From contig DASVRA010000013.1 in NCBI GenBank assembly GCA_036388855.1, positions 1-64,000 of the forward strand: 64,000 nt of DNA, in the 5' to 3' direction. Shown one piece after another: positions 50,499 through 57,347 of this stretch. The notes below the pieces were generated by a model. It did no database searches and was not told where the DNA came from. It worked only from the letters and a program-made list of their open reading frames with translations. Source of the stretch: DASVRA01 sp036388855 (GTDB taxonomy: Bacteria; Pseudomonadota; Alphaproteobacteria; Caulobacterales; Caulobacteraceae). The translations under genes were made by a program, and so were the position numbers. Position 1 is the stretch's first letter. Every line of letters starts with the position of its first letter.

Positions 50499-51134
50499 CT
50501 ACTTCCATACGCGCCGTACCCACTGCCAGAAGGCGTCGTCAGAATGAGCATCATCCATCTCCGATATCGTGCGAACGATCTCGCTGGCCGTCCGAGGGAT
50601 CGTGACGTGGAAGGTGGTTTCCAGCCAATGCCTGTAATGTGCCGGAGGAGGCACGGGCGGTCCCGGTTTGTCTGCGATCATGTGTGGCGGAGTAGAAAAT
50701 TCTTCAGGCCAGCATAGCTCTTCATAACCGATTGCCAAGAGTCGTAAGAAATCGATTGGGTCATCTGCAAGAGTACAAAGGAGCGTCGATCCTGATCCTG
50801 AACCGACGTGGACGAACTGCTGACGCCCATTATCATCTAACCATAACCCGGCACGTGACCCATCCCCACCGGTTGTAATAAAAAGCGCTAGGCGTTGGTT
50901 TTCTATGGGGTCAGCTTGAGGAATATAGTTCTTTTCAGCAAGATGGAATAGTACTGGTGCCATTAGTTTCTGGCGAATATGAGGTGGATAAACTGTCGCA
51001 TACCTTTGTCCGAGACGCGGTTCACTGAATGTAAAACCAGATTTGTCCAGCCAATCAAACATCGTGCGGATTTCGGAGGGAAGGCTTAGTCCGTGAGGGA
51101 ACGAAGATGCGATATAGTCGGCAAACGTCGGCAT
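50499..51134 (-). CDS. SMI1/KNR4 (SUKH)-like protein, horizontally acquired islet
   Basis: A 211-residue cytosolic protein resembling the SUKH superfamily, many of which are immunity proteins against toxins. The best support is TTGGDGSRAGLWLDDNGRQQ and GSTLLCTLADDPIDFLRLLA. No signal peptide or membrane span is present. The start at ATG 51134 is decided by GGAGGG 4 bases before it; the frame otherwise runs on into the glycine riboswitch. The stretch 50500-51180 is clearly AT-richer than its surroundings, which suggests recent transfer. No toxin gene is beside it. Confidence 0.55.
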   Translation of the reverse strand: MPTFADYIASSFPHGLSLPSEIRTMFDWLDKSGFTFSEPRLGQRYATVYPPHIRQKLMAPVLFHLAEKNYIPQADPIENQRLALFITTGGDGSRAGLWLDDNGRQQFVHVGSGSGSTLLCTLADDPIDFLRLLAIGYEELCWPEEFSTPPHMIADKPGPPVPPPAHYRHWLETTFHVTIPRTASEIVRTISEMDDAHSDDAFWQWVRRVWK

Positions 51135-51251
51135 CTGGCCCTCCACGGCTATGAGATCAGCATACCTTTTCCCCTCGGCTGACTCCACGCCGTAGCCCTT
51201 GGTGTGGGTCGCATTGACTCTCCCCCGCCCCTTCGCCAGTGTCCGCGGCCT

Positions 51252-51440
51252 CCCGCGCGGGAGAGAGCGGGGCTGAAAAGCCTCGCCGCCGAAGGCGCAA
51301 CCGCCCCGGAAACGCTCAGGCCAAAGGACCGCGCGGGACGTTGAACGCTGGAAAGCAGCTCCGCCGCGAGGTGAGGGGCTCACCGAAGGAGCAAGGGAGG
51401 GAAACCTTCCGGAATCTCTCAGGTTGAAGGGACAGCGGGG
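51252..51440 (+). ncRNA. tandem glycine riboswitch upstream of gcvT
   Basis: Two glycine aptamers in series. Aptamer 1: the P1 stem CCCGCGCGG (51252-51260) pairs with CCGCGCGGG (51329-51337); the family core is seen in GCGGGAGAG, CCGCCGAAGGCGCAA and GGAAACGCTCAGG...AAAGGAC. Aptamer 2, from about 51357, shows CACCGAAGGAGCAA and GGAATCTCTCAGGTTGAAGG followed by GACAG. Binding of glycine to both aptamers would switch on gcvT expression. The Shine-Dalgarno AGGAAAGG lies at 51451-51458. Confidence 0.93.
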
Positions 51441-51461
51441 GCGCGGGACCAGGAAAGGCCC

Positions 51462-52637
51462 ATGCGCGTGCCCGACGAAAACGGCCAACCCGACGCCCTG
51501 AAACAGACGCCGCTGCACGGCGCGCACCTGGAGCTAGGCGCGCGCATGGTCGGGTTCGCCGGCTATGATATGCCGATCCAGTACAGGGACGGCATCGTCG
51601 CCGAGCACAAGTGGACGCGCGGGCACGCGGGGCTGTTCGATGTCTCGCACATGGGGCCGGGGTTCATCACGCTCGACATCCCCGCGTCGGACCCGGAGCG
51701 CGCGCATGAGTGCGTGGCCGAGATCGTGGAGCGGCTGACGCCGGGGGACTTCAAGGGGCTGAAGCCGGGAAAGTTCAAATACACCCTGCTGCTGAACGAG
51801 GAGGGCGGCATCCTCGACGACCTGCTGATCGGCCGGCCGCGCCATCCGGGGCGGCAGGGGGCGCTGACGGTGGTGGTCAATTCGGGGACCAAGGAGCAGG
51901 ATTTCGCGCTGCTGGAGGAGACCTGCGGCGACGACGGCACGGTCCACCGTTCGGACGAGGACGCCTTGCTGGCGCTGCAGGGGCCGGAGGCGGCGGCGGT
52001 GCTGGCGGACATCTGCCCGGACTGCACGCGGCTGACGTTCATGGACTACGGCTTCTTCACCTGGGAGGGCGTGGGGCTGAACATCTCGCGCTCGGGCTAC
52101 ACGGGCGAGGACGGGTTCGAGATCCTGGTCCCGCGCGAGGCGGCGCGGGCGTTCTGGGACCGGCTGATGCAGGACGAGCGGGTGCGGCCGATCGGACTGG
52201 GGGCGCGGGATTCGCTGCGGCTGGAGGCGGGGCTGCCGCTCTACGGCCACGACATCGACGAGAGCACTTCGCCAATCGAGGCGGGGCTGAACTTCGCGGT
52301 GAACAAGCGGCGCAAGGAGGCGCGGGACTTTCCCGGGGCCGAGCGGATGCTGCGCGAACTGGGCGGGGAGCTGGCGCGGGTGCGCGTGGGGCTGCTGGTC
52401 GAGGGGGCGCCGGCGCGCGAGGGGGCGGAGATCGCCGACGCCGACGGGAAGGTGGTCGGGCGGGTCACCTCGGGCGGGTTTTCGCCGACGCTGGGGCGGC
52501 CGATCGCCATGGGTTATGTGCCGCCGGCGATGAGCGCCGAAGGCACGGCGCTGAAGGTGCTGGTGCGCGGGCGCGCGCAGGCGGCGCGGGTGGCGGCGAT
52601 GCCGTTCACGCCGCACCGTTACGTCAGGAAGGTTTGA
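51462..52637 (+). CDS. gcvT: glycine cleavage system aminomethyltransferase (T protein)
   Basis: Transfers the methylene group from aminomethyl-lipoyl GcvH to tetrahydrofolate and releases ammonia. The 391-residue protein has LHGAHLELGARMVGFAGYDMPIQY, AGLFDVSHMGPG, the FMDYGFF and SRSGYTGEDGFEILVP motifs, and the GARDSLRLEAGLPLYGHDID block. ATG 51462 has a strong Shine-Dalgarno. It is the first gene of the gcv operon and is under the tandem glycine riboswitch. Confidence 0.97.
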   Translation: MRVPDENGQPDALKQTPLHGAHLELGARMVGFAGYDMPIQYRDGIVAEHKWTRGHAGLFDVSHMGPGFITLDIPASDPERAHECVAEIVERLTPGDFKGLKPGKFKYTLLLNEEGGILDDLLIGRPRHPGRQGALTVVVNSGTKEQDFALLEETCGDDGTVHRSDEDALLALQGPEAAAVLADICPDCTRLTFMDYGFFTWEGVGLNISRSGYTGEDGFEILVPREAARAFWDRLMQDERVRPIGLGARDSLRLEAGLPLYGHDIDESTSPIEAGLNFAVNKRRKEARDFPGAERMLRELGGELARVRVGLLVEGAPAREGAEIADADGKVVGRVTSGGFSPTLGRPIAMGYVPPAMSAEGTALKVLVRGRAQAARVAAMPFTPHRYVRKV

Positions 52638-52648
52638 GGGAGGGTTCG

Positions 52649-53014
52649 ATGCGCTTCACCAAGGATCATGAGTGGGTGCAGGTCGAGGGGGGCGTGGCCA
52701 CCATCGGCATCACCGCCTACGCCGCCGACCAGTTGGGCGACGTGGTGTTCGTCGAAACGCCGGAGGTGGGCAAGTCGCTGACGCGCGGCGAGAGCCTGGC
52801 GGTGGTGGAGAGCGTCAAGGCGGCGTCGGACGTCTACGCGCCGCTGTCGGGGGAGGTGGTGGAGACCAACGCCGACCTGTCCGGCACGCCCGAGGCGGTG
52901 AACCAGGATCCGGAAGGGCGGGCGTGGTTCGCCAAGGTGCGGCTGGCCGATCCCGCGGAGGCGGAGGGGCTGATGGATCGGGCGGCTTATGAGGATTACC
53001 TGAAGACGCTGTGA
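52649..53014 (+). CDS. gcvH: glycine cleavage system H protein
   Basis: The lipoyl carrier that shuttles the aminomethyl group. The 121-residue protein shows MRFTKDHEWVQVEGGVATIG, the lipoylation site ESVKAASDVYAPLSGE (Lys near 60) and ADLSGTPEAVNQDPEGRAWF. The start ATG 52649 follows gcvT by 11 bases. Two overlapping longer frames in other registers are shadows. Confidence 0.97.
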   Translation: MRFTKDHEWVQVEGGVATIGITAYAADQLGDVVFVETPEVGKSLTRGESLAVVESVKAASDVYAPLSGEVVETNADLSGTPEAVNQDPEGRAWFAKVRLADPAEAEGLMDRAAYEDYLKTL

Positions 53015-53024
53015 GGCCTTGTCG

Positions 53025-53245
53025 ATGACTAACGAACAGCTTGCCAACGCGCTCAAGCAATCAGTGGAGAGGCGGCTTTCGGCGAACGCGTCGTTAATAT
53101 CCATCTTTTCGGAATCCGCTTCTCAAAATATTTGAAAGGCCGAAACACGAAAGAAATTGCCGCAAGCGCCGGGCTTCCAGAGTCCTACGGGACCGAAATC
53201 TCGAAGGGCGCCAAGTTGGCTCCGTATGTGACCATAAACGAGTAA
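53025..53245 (+). pseudogene. frameshifted HTH-like small protein gene between gcvH and gcvPA
   Basis: The ATG at 53025 has GAGG 8 bases upstream and begins MTNEQLANALKQSVE, then soon ends (TGA 53133). One base near 53070-53073 seems lost: after it, the neighbouring frame (from 53072) continues AAFGERVVNIHLFGIRFSK, then GRNTKEIAASAGLPESYGTE and ISKGAKLAPYVTINE to the stop at 53245. If rejoined, the product is a 73-residue protein that resembles the small HTH-like family with NIHLFGI and an IAASAGLP...E helix pair. It is either a true pseudogene or an assembly error. It sits in a locally AT-richer stretch. Confidence 0.62.
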
Positions 53246-53254
53246 AACAATAGC

Positions 53255-54598
53255 ATGCGCTACCTCCCCCTGACCGACGCCGACCGCAAGGAGATGCTGG
53301 CGGTGATCGGCGCGTCCTCGATCGACGAGCTGTTCGTCGACGTGCCGCAGTCCGCGCGCAGGCGTGGCGAGCTGGATTTGCCGTTCCACCAGGGTGAGCT
53401 GGAGGTTACGCGCGAGCTCGCCGCGCTGGCGGGCAGGAATCTGAACGCGGGGCGCGCGCCGTTCTTCTGCGGCGCTGGGGCGTATCGCCACCACGTGCCG
53501 GCCAGCGTGGACCACATCATCCAGCGTTCGGAGTTCCTGACCAGCTACACGCCCTACCAGCCCGAAATCGCCCAGGGCACGCTGCAGAGCCTGTTCGAGT
53601 TCCAGAGCCAGGTGGCGGCGCTGACCGGCATGGAGGTGGCCAACGCCTCGATGTACGACGGCTCCACCGCGACCGCCGAGGCGGTGATGATGGCCGCGCG
53701 CCTGACCCGGCGGAACCGGGCGGTGATCTCGGGCGGCGTTCACCCGCACTACGTCCGCACCACGCGCACCCTGGCTGAGGTCACGGGGCTCCAGATCGAC
53801 GCCCTGTCTCCGGCCGTGGACGGGGAAGCGGAAGTTGCCGTGCGCATCGGCGCCGACGTCGCCTGCGTGGTGGTGCAGACGCCGAACGTGTTCGGCACGG
53901 CCAGCGATGTCTCGGCCATCGCCCAGGCGGCGCACGCGGCGGGCGCGCTGCTGATCGTGGTGACGACCGAGGCGGTGTCGTTCGGGCTGCTCAAGTCGCC
54001 GGGCGAGATGGGCGCCGACATCGTGGCGGCCGAGGGCCAGTCGATCGGCAACGCGCTGAGCTTCGGCGGGCCGTACGTGGGCCTGTTCGCCACCCGCGAG
54101 AGGTTCGTGCGCCAGATGCCCGGCCGCGTGGCCGGCGAGACGGTGGACGCGGACGGCGAGCGCGGGTTCGTGCTGACGCTCTCCACGCGCGAGCAGCACA
54201 TCCGCCGCGAGAAGGCGACCTCCAACATCTGCACCAACTCGGGCCTGTGCGCGCTGGCGTTCACCATCCACATGAGCCTGCTCGGTGAAGCCGGCCTGCG
54301 GCGGCTGGCGCAGGTGAACCACGCCAAGGGGCTGCAACTGCGCGACGCGCTCGCCGCCGTGCCGGGCGTGGAGGTGCTGACGCCCCGCTTCTTCAACGAG
54401 TTCGCCCTGCGCCTGCCGCGCCCCGCCGCCGAGGTGGTGGAAACGCTGGCGGAGCAAGGCGTGCTGGGCGGCGTCCCCTATTCCCGCCTCGACCCGCGCG
54501 CGGGGCTGGACGACGTGCTCCTCGTCGCCGCCACCGAAACCAACACTAGCGACGACATTTCCGCCTTGGCTAAGACGCTGACTGAGGTGCTTGCGTGA
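53255..54598 (+). CDS. gcvPA: glycine dehydrogenase subunit 1 (P protein alpha half)
   Basis: Together with GcvPB it makes the PLP-dependent decarboxylase of the glycine cleavage system. The 447-residue N-terminal-type half has MRYLPLTDADRKEMLAVIG, the FFCGAGAYRHHVPASVDHI block, TPYQPEIAQGTLQSLFEFQSQVAALTGMEVANASMYDG, and SFGGPYVGLFATRE. No clear Shine-Dalgarno precedes ATG 53255, perhaps because the HTH islet inserted just ahead of it. Its stop overlaps the lipoprotein gene by 4 bases. Confidence 0.95.
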   Translation: MRYLPLTDADRKEMLAVIGASSIDELFVDVPQSARRRGELDLPFHQGELEVTRELAALAGRNLNAGRAPFFCGAGAYRHHVPASVDHIIQRSEFLTSYTPYQPEIAQGTLQSLFEFQSQVAALTGMEVANASMYDGSTATAEAVMMAARLTRRNRAVISGGVHPHYVRTTRTLAEVTGLQIDALSPAVDGEAEVAVRIGADVACVVVQTPNVFGTASDVSAIAQAAHAAGALLIVVTTEAVSFGLLKSPGEMGADIVAAEGQSIGNALSFGGPYVGLFATRERFVRQMPGRVAGETVDADGERGFVLTLSTREQHIRREKATSNICTNSGLCALAFTIHMSLLGEAGLRRLAQVNHAKGLQLRDALAAVPGVEVLTPRFFNEFALRLPRPAAEVVETLAEQGVLGGVPYSRLDPRAGLDDVLLVAATETNTSDDISALAKTLTEVLA

Positions 54599-55050
54599 GA
54601 GCCGGATTGATCATTCTGGTGATGATTTTGATTGGAGGGTGTGAAAAACCCTCAAATAGGCAATCTCTAAATAATCATCACTTGATGGAGCCGATAGTTC
54701 GTAGCTGCTCCGAGCCTGCTGGACGATTAGAGAACTTAATGCAGATTGCGATGGTCGGTGGCGTCAACGAGCGCTATGCAAAAGAGGCAGAGTCTATTGC
54801 AATGACCTGCGCTAACGCAAGGGAGAAATTAAGCAAGCTAAATTATGATGGACCTTGCATTGGCGCTATTCAGTCGGTGGAGGCCATTGCTATGGCGATG
54901 AATGCTGTCTTGCTTGGCAGGCAAACGATTGATGATCTGGCCTATAGCGGATTGCAAACTGGCCGAGCGGACGAAACGCAGGAGTGTTGGCGATCGGTTG
55001 GATATAGCGGGACCGACTCCCCCTCCACTACAAAGAGTGAGCAACCATGA
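54595..55050 (+). CDS. small lipoprotein of unknown function inserted in the gcv operon
   Basis: A 151-residue predicted lipoprotein. The GTG start (54595) overlaps the gcvPA stop (GTGA), and the signal LIILVMILIGGC has a lipobox IGGC (Cys16). The mature part has four further Cys (near 38, 72, 87 and 130) and no known domain. The DNA (about 54600-55040) is distinctly AT-richer than the flanking genes, with codons such as AAT, ATT and TTA that are rare nearby, so recent acquisition is likely. ATG 55047 of gcvPB overlaps its stop by 4 bases, so it is embedded by tight coupling. Confidence 0.7.
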   Translation: MRAGLIILVMILIGGCEKPSNRQSLNNHHLMEPIVRSCSEPAGRLENLMQIAMVGGVNERYAKEAESIAMTCANAREKLSKLNYDGPCIGAIQSVEAIAMAMNAVLLGRQTIDDLAYSGLQTGRADETQECWRSVGYSGTDSPSTTKSEQP

Positions 55051-56615
55051 ACACCGTCGGCCGCCCGACTCGGCCCGAGCATCCCGATCACGATTACCTG
55101 CACCCGACGCTGACCGGCGGCCGGGGCCTGCTGCAGGACGAGCCGCTGATTTTCGAGCACGGCGGCTGGGACAAGACCGGCGTCGACCTGCCCGAGCCGG
55201 AGCTCGACGCCTCGGACCTCGGCGACCTGCGACGCGGCGCACCGATCGGCCTCCCCGGCCTCTCAGAGCCCGAGGCCATGCGCCACTACGTGCGGCTGTC
55301 GCAGAAGAACCACGCCATCGACCTGGCGATCTATCCGCTGGGCTCGTGCACGATGAAGCACAACCCGCGCCTGAACGAGAAGGCGGCGCGGATGGAGGGG
55401 TTCGCCGACCTGCACCCGATGCAGCCGGTCTCCACCGTGCAGGGTGCGCTGGAGCTGATGGACCGGCTGGCGCACTGGCTGAAGACGCTCACCGGGATGC
55501 CGGCGGTGGCGCTCAGCCCCAAAGCCGGGGCGCACGGGGAGCTCTGCGGCATCCTGGCGATCCGGGCGGCGCACGCGGCCAAGGGCGAGGACGCCCAGCG
55601 GCGCAAGGTGCTGGTCCCGACCTCCGCGCACGGCACCAACCCGGCCACCGCCGCCTTCGCCGGCTATGCGGTGCAGGAGATCGGTCAGACGGCGGACGGG
55701 CACGTCAACGTGGAGGACCTGCGCGCCAAGCTCGGGCCCGACGTGGCCGCGATCATGGTCACCAACCCCAACACCTGCGGCCTATTCGAGCCCGACATTG
55801 TCGAGATCGCGCGGATGACGCACGAGGCGGGGGCCTACTTCTACTGCGATGGGGCCAACTTCAACGCGATCGTGGGCAGGGTGCGGCCGGGCGACCTCGG
55901 CGTCGACGCCATGCACATCAACCTGCACAAGACCTTCTCCACCCCCCACGGCGGCGGCGGGCCGGGCGCGGGGCCGGTGGTGCTGTCCGAGGCGCTGGCG
56001 CCCTTCGCTCCCGAGCCCTGGGTGGTCAGCGGCGCGAACGGATTCGAGCTGGTTGAGGAGGCGCGGGACGAGGCCGAGCAGGGCTTCGGCCGCATGTGCG
56101 CCTTCCATGGCCAGATGGGCATGTTCGTGCGGGCGCTGGCCTACATGATGAGCCACGGCGCCGACGGCCTGCGCCAGGTGGCCGAGGACGCGGTGCTGAA
56201 CGCCAACTACGTCAAGGCGCGGCTGTCTCAGGCGCTGACCCCCGCCTTCGCCGAAGGGCCGTGCATGCACGAGGCCCTGTTCGACGACCGCTGGCTGGAG
56301 GGCACGGGCGTGACCACGCTCGACTTCGCCAAGGCCCTGATCGACGAGGGCTTCCACCCGATGACCATGTACTTCCCCCTGGTCGTGCACGGGGCCATGC
56401 TGATCGAGCCCACCGAGACCGAGCCCAAGCGTGAACTCGACCGCTTCTGCGACGCGGTTCTGGCGCTGGCTCAGGCGGCCAAGGCGGGGGAGGTGGAGCG
56501 GTTCAAGGGCGCGCCCTACCATGCCCCGCTGCGGCGCCTGGACGAGACCCAGGCGGCGAGACGTCCGCGGCTGGTTTGGAAGGCCGAAGCGCCGTCGGCG
56601 ATGGCCGCGGAATAG
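55047..56615 (+). CDS. gcvPB: glycine dehydrogenase subunit 2 (P protein beta half)
   Basis: The C-terminal-type half of P protein, carrying PLP. The 522-residue protein has YPLGSCTMKHNPRLNEKAAR, the PLP lysine in DAMHINLHKTFSTPHGGG, and VPTSAHGTNPATAAFAGY. It starts ATG 55047, overlapping the lipoprotein stop. The C-terminal tail (PRLVWKAEAPSAMAAE) overlaps the convergent DUF1440-like frame by 100 bases. Confidence 0.97.
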   Translation: MNTVGRPTRPEHPDHDYLHPTLTGGRGLLQDEPLIFEHGGWDKTGVDLPEPELDASDLGDLRRGAPIGLPGLSEPEAMRHYVRLSQKNHAIDLAIYPLGSCTMKHNPRLNEKAARMEGFADLHPMQPVSTVQGALELMDRLAHWLKTLTGMPAVALSPKAGAHGELCGILAIRAAHAAKGEDAQRRKVLVPTSAHGTNPATAAFAGYAVQEIGQTADGHVNVEDLRAKLGPDVAAIMVTNPNTCGLFEPDIVEIARMTHEAGAYFYCDGANFNAIVGRVRPGDLGVDAMHINLHKTFSTPHGGGGPGAGPVVLSEALAPFAPEPWVVSGANGFELVEEARDEAEQGFGRMCAFHGQMGMFVRALAYMMSHGADGLRQVAEDAVLNANYVKARLSQALTPAFAEGPCMHEALFDDRWLEGTGVTTLDFAKALIDEGFHPMTMYFPLVVHGAMLIEPTETEPKRELDRFCDAVLALAQAAKAGEVERFKGAPYHAPLRRLDETQAARRPRLVWKAEAPSAMAAE

Positions 56616-57166
56616 GCGGCGGCCGGTTTGGGCAGGCGAAGCCGCCCCGGCCGCGCCTGTGAGTGACGGACCATGGCTCGCCGTGAGCCCTCCAGCGCCG
56701 CGCCGAACACCGCGTGCGCGGCCAGGCCATAGAGGTGCGTTGACGGCGGCGTCTTGTGCGGCGGCGGCGCCAGGCGCAGCGCCGGCACGATGGTCTCGTC
56801 CAGCACGAGCGCGACGGCCAGACCGTAGCCGACGCCGAAACCGGCGGTAACGGCGCTCCAGCGGCGGGCGAGGAGCGCGTAGAGCACGCCCAGTCCGGCG
56901 CCGGTGGCGTAATGCACCGCCGTTCCGCCCGGCGCGCGGGCGGGCTCGGGCAGCGGCTCGCCGGTAGTGGCCATCACCGCCCGGTCGGCGGCCTGCTCGG
57001 TGGCGGGGCTCTCATCGCCGCCCTCCGCCTCCTCTGGATCCAGCCAGTCGGAGAGCTTCTGCTTAGGCTTCGACAGCGCGGTCTGGGCCTGCTCCATGAC
57101 CCATGCGGCCAGCAAGCCGGTGAAGGCGCCGAGCGCCAGGTCGGCGGCGAGGGATGAACGGCTCAT
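56516..57166 (-). CDS. DUF1440-like membrane protein, 3' end antisense to gcvPB
   Basis: A 216-residue protein with about four hydrophobic segments (LALGAFTGLLAAWVMEQAQTAL, YATGAGLGVLYALLARRW, VTAGFGVGYGLAVALVLDET and THLYGLAAHAVFGAALEG). This is the layout of the DUF1440 family, which has no known function. The start ATG 57166 is used because the longer frame to 57202 lacks conservation. The frame has no stop until 56516, so its last ~34 codons run antisense through gcvPB. Those residues (PAAAYSAAIADGASAF) look like non-conserved read-through, so the ancestral stop is probably lost. Confidence 0.55.
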   Translation of the reverse strand: MSRSSLAADLALGAFTGLLAAWVMEQAQTALSKPKQKLSDWLDPEEAEGGDESPATEQAADRAVMATTGEPLPEPARAPGGTAVHYATGAGLGVLYALLARRWSAVTAGFGVGYGLAVALVLDETIVPALRLAPPPHKTPPSTHLYGLAAHAVFGAALEGSRRAMVRHSQARPGRLRLPKPAAAYSAAIADGASAFQTSRGRLAAWVSSRRRSGAW

Positions 57167-57347
57167 CGAATACGGCCTTGTTCGTAGGTGGAGATCAAAC
57201 ACGCCCCGCCACGCGGCTGTTCCGGCCAGGCGGGCGTGAGGTAGCGATGCCCGGGCGGTGCGGTTTGGGCAGGCAGCGCGCTTCGCCGATGCGGCGGGCG
57301 AGGCGTTTGGGAGAGCCGCTTGTTTGGCGAAGCGGTGCGGTCAGCGC

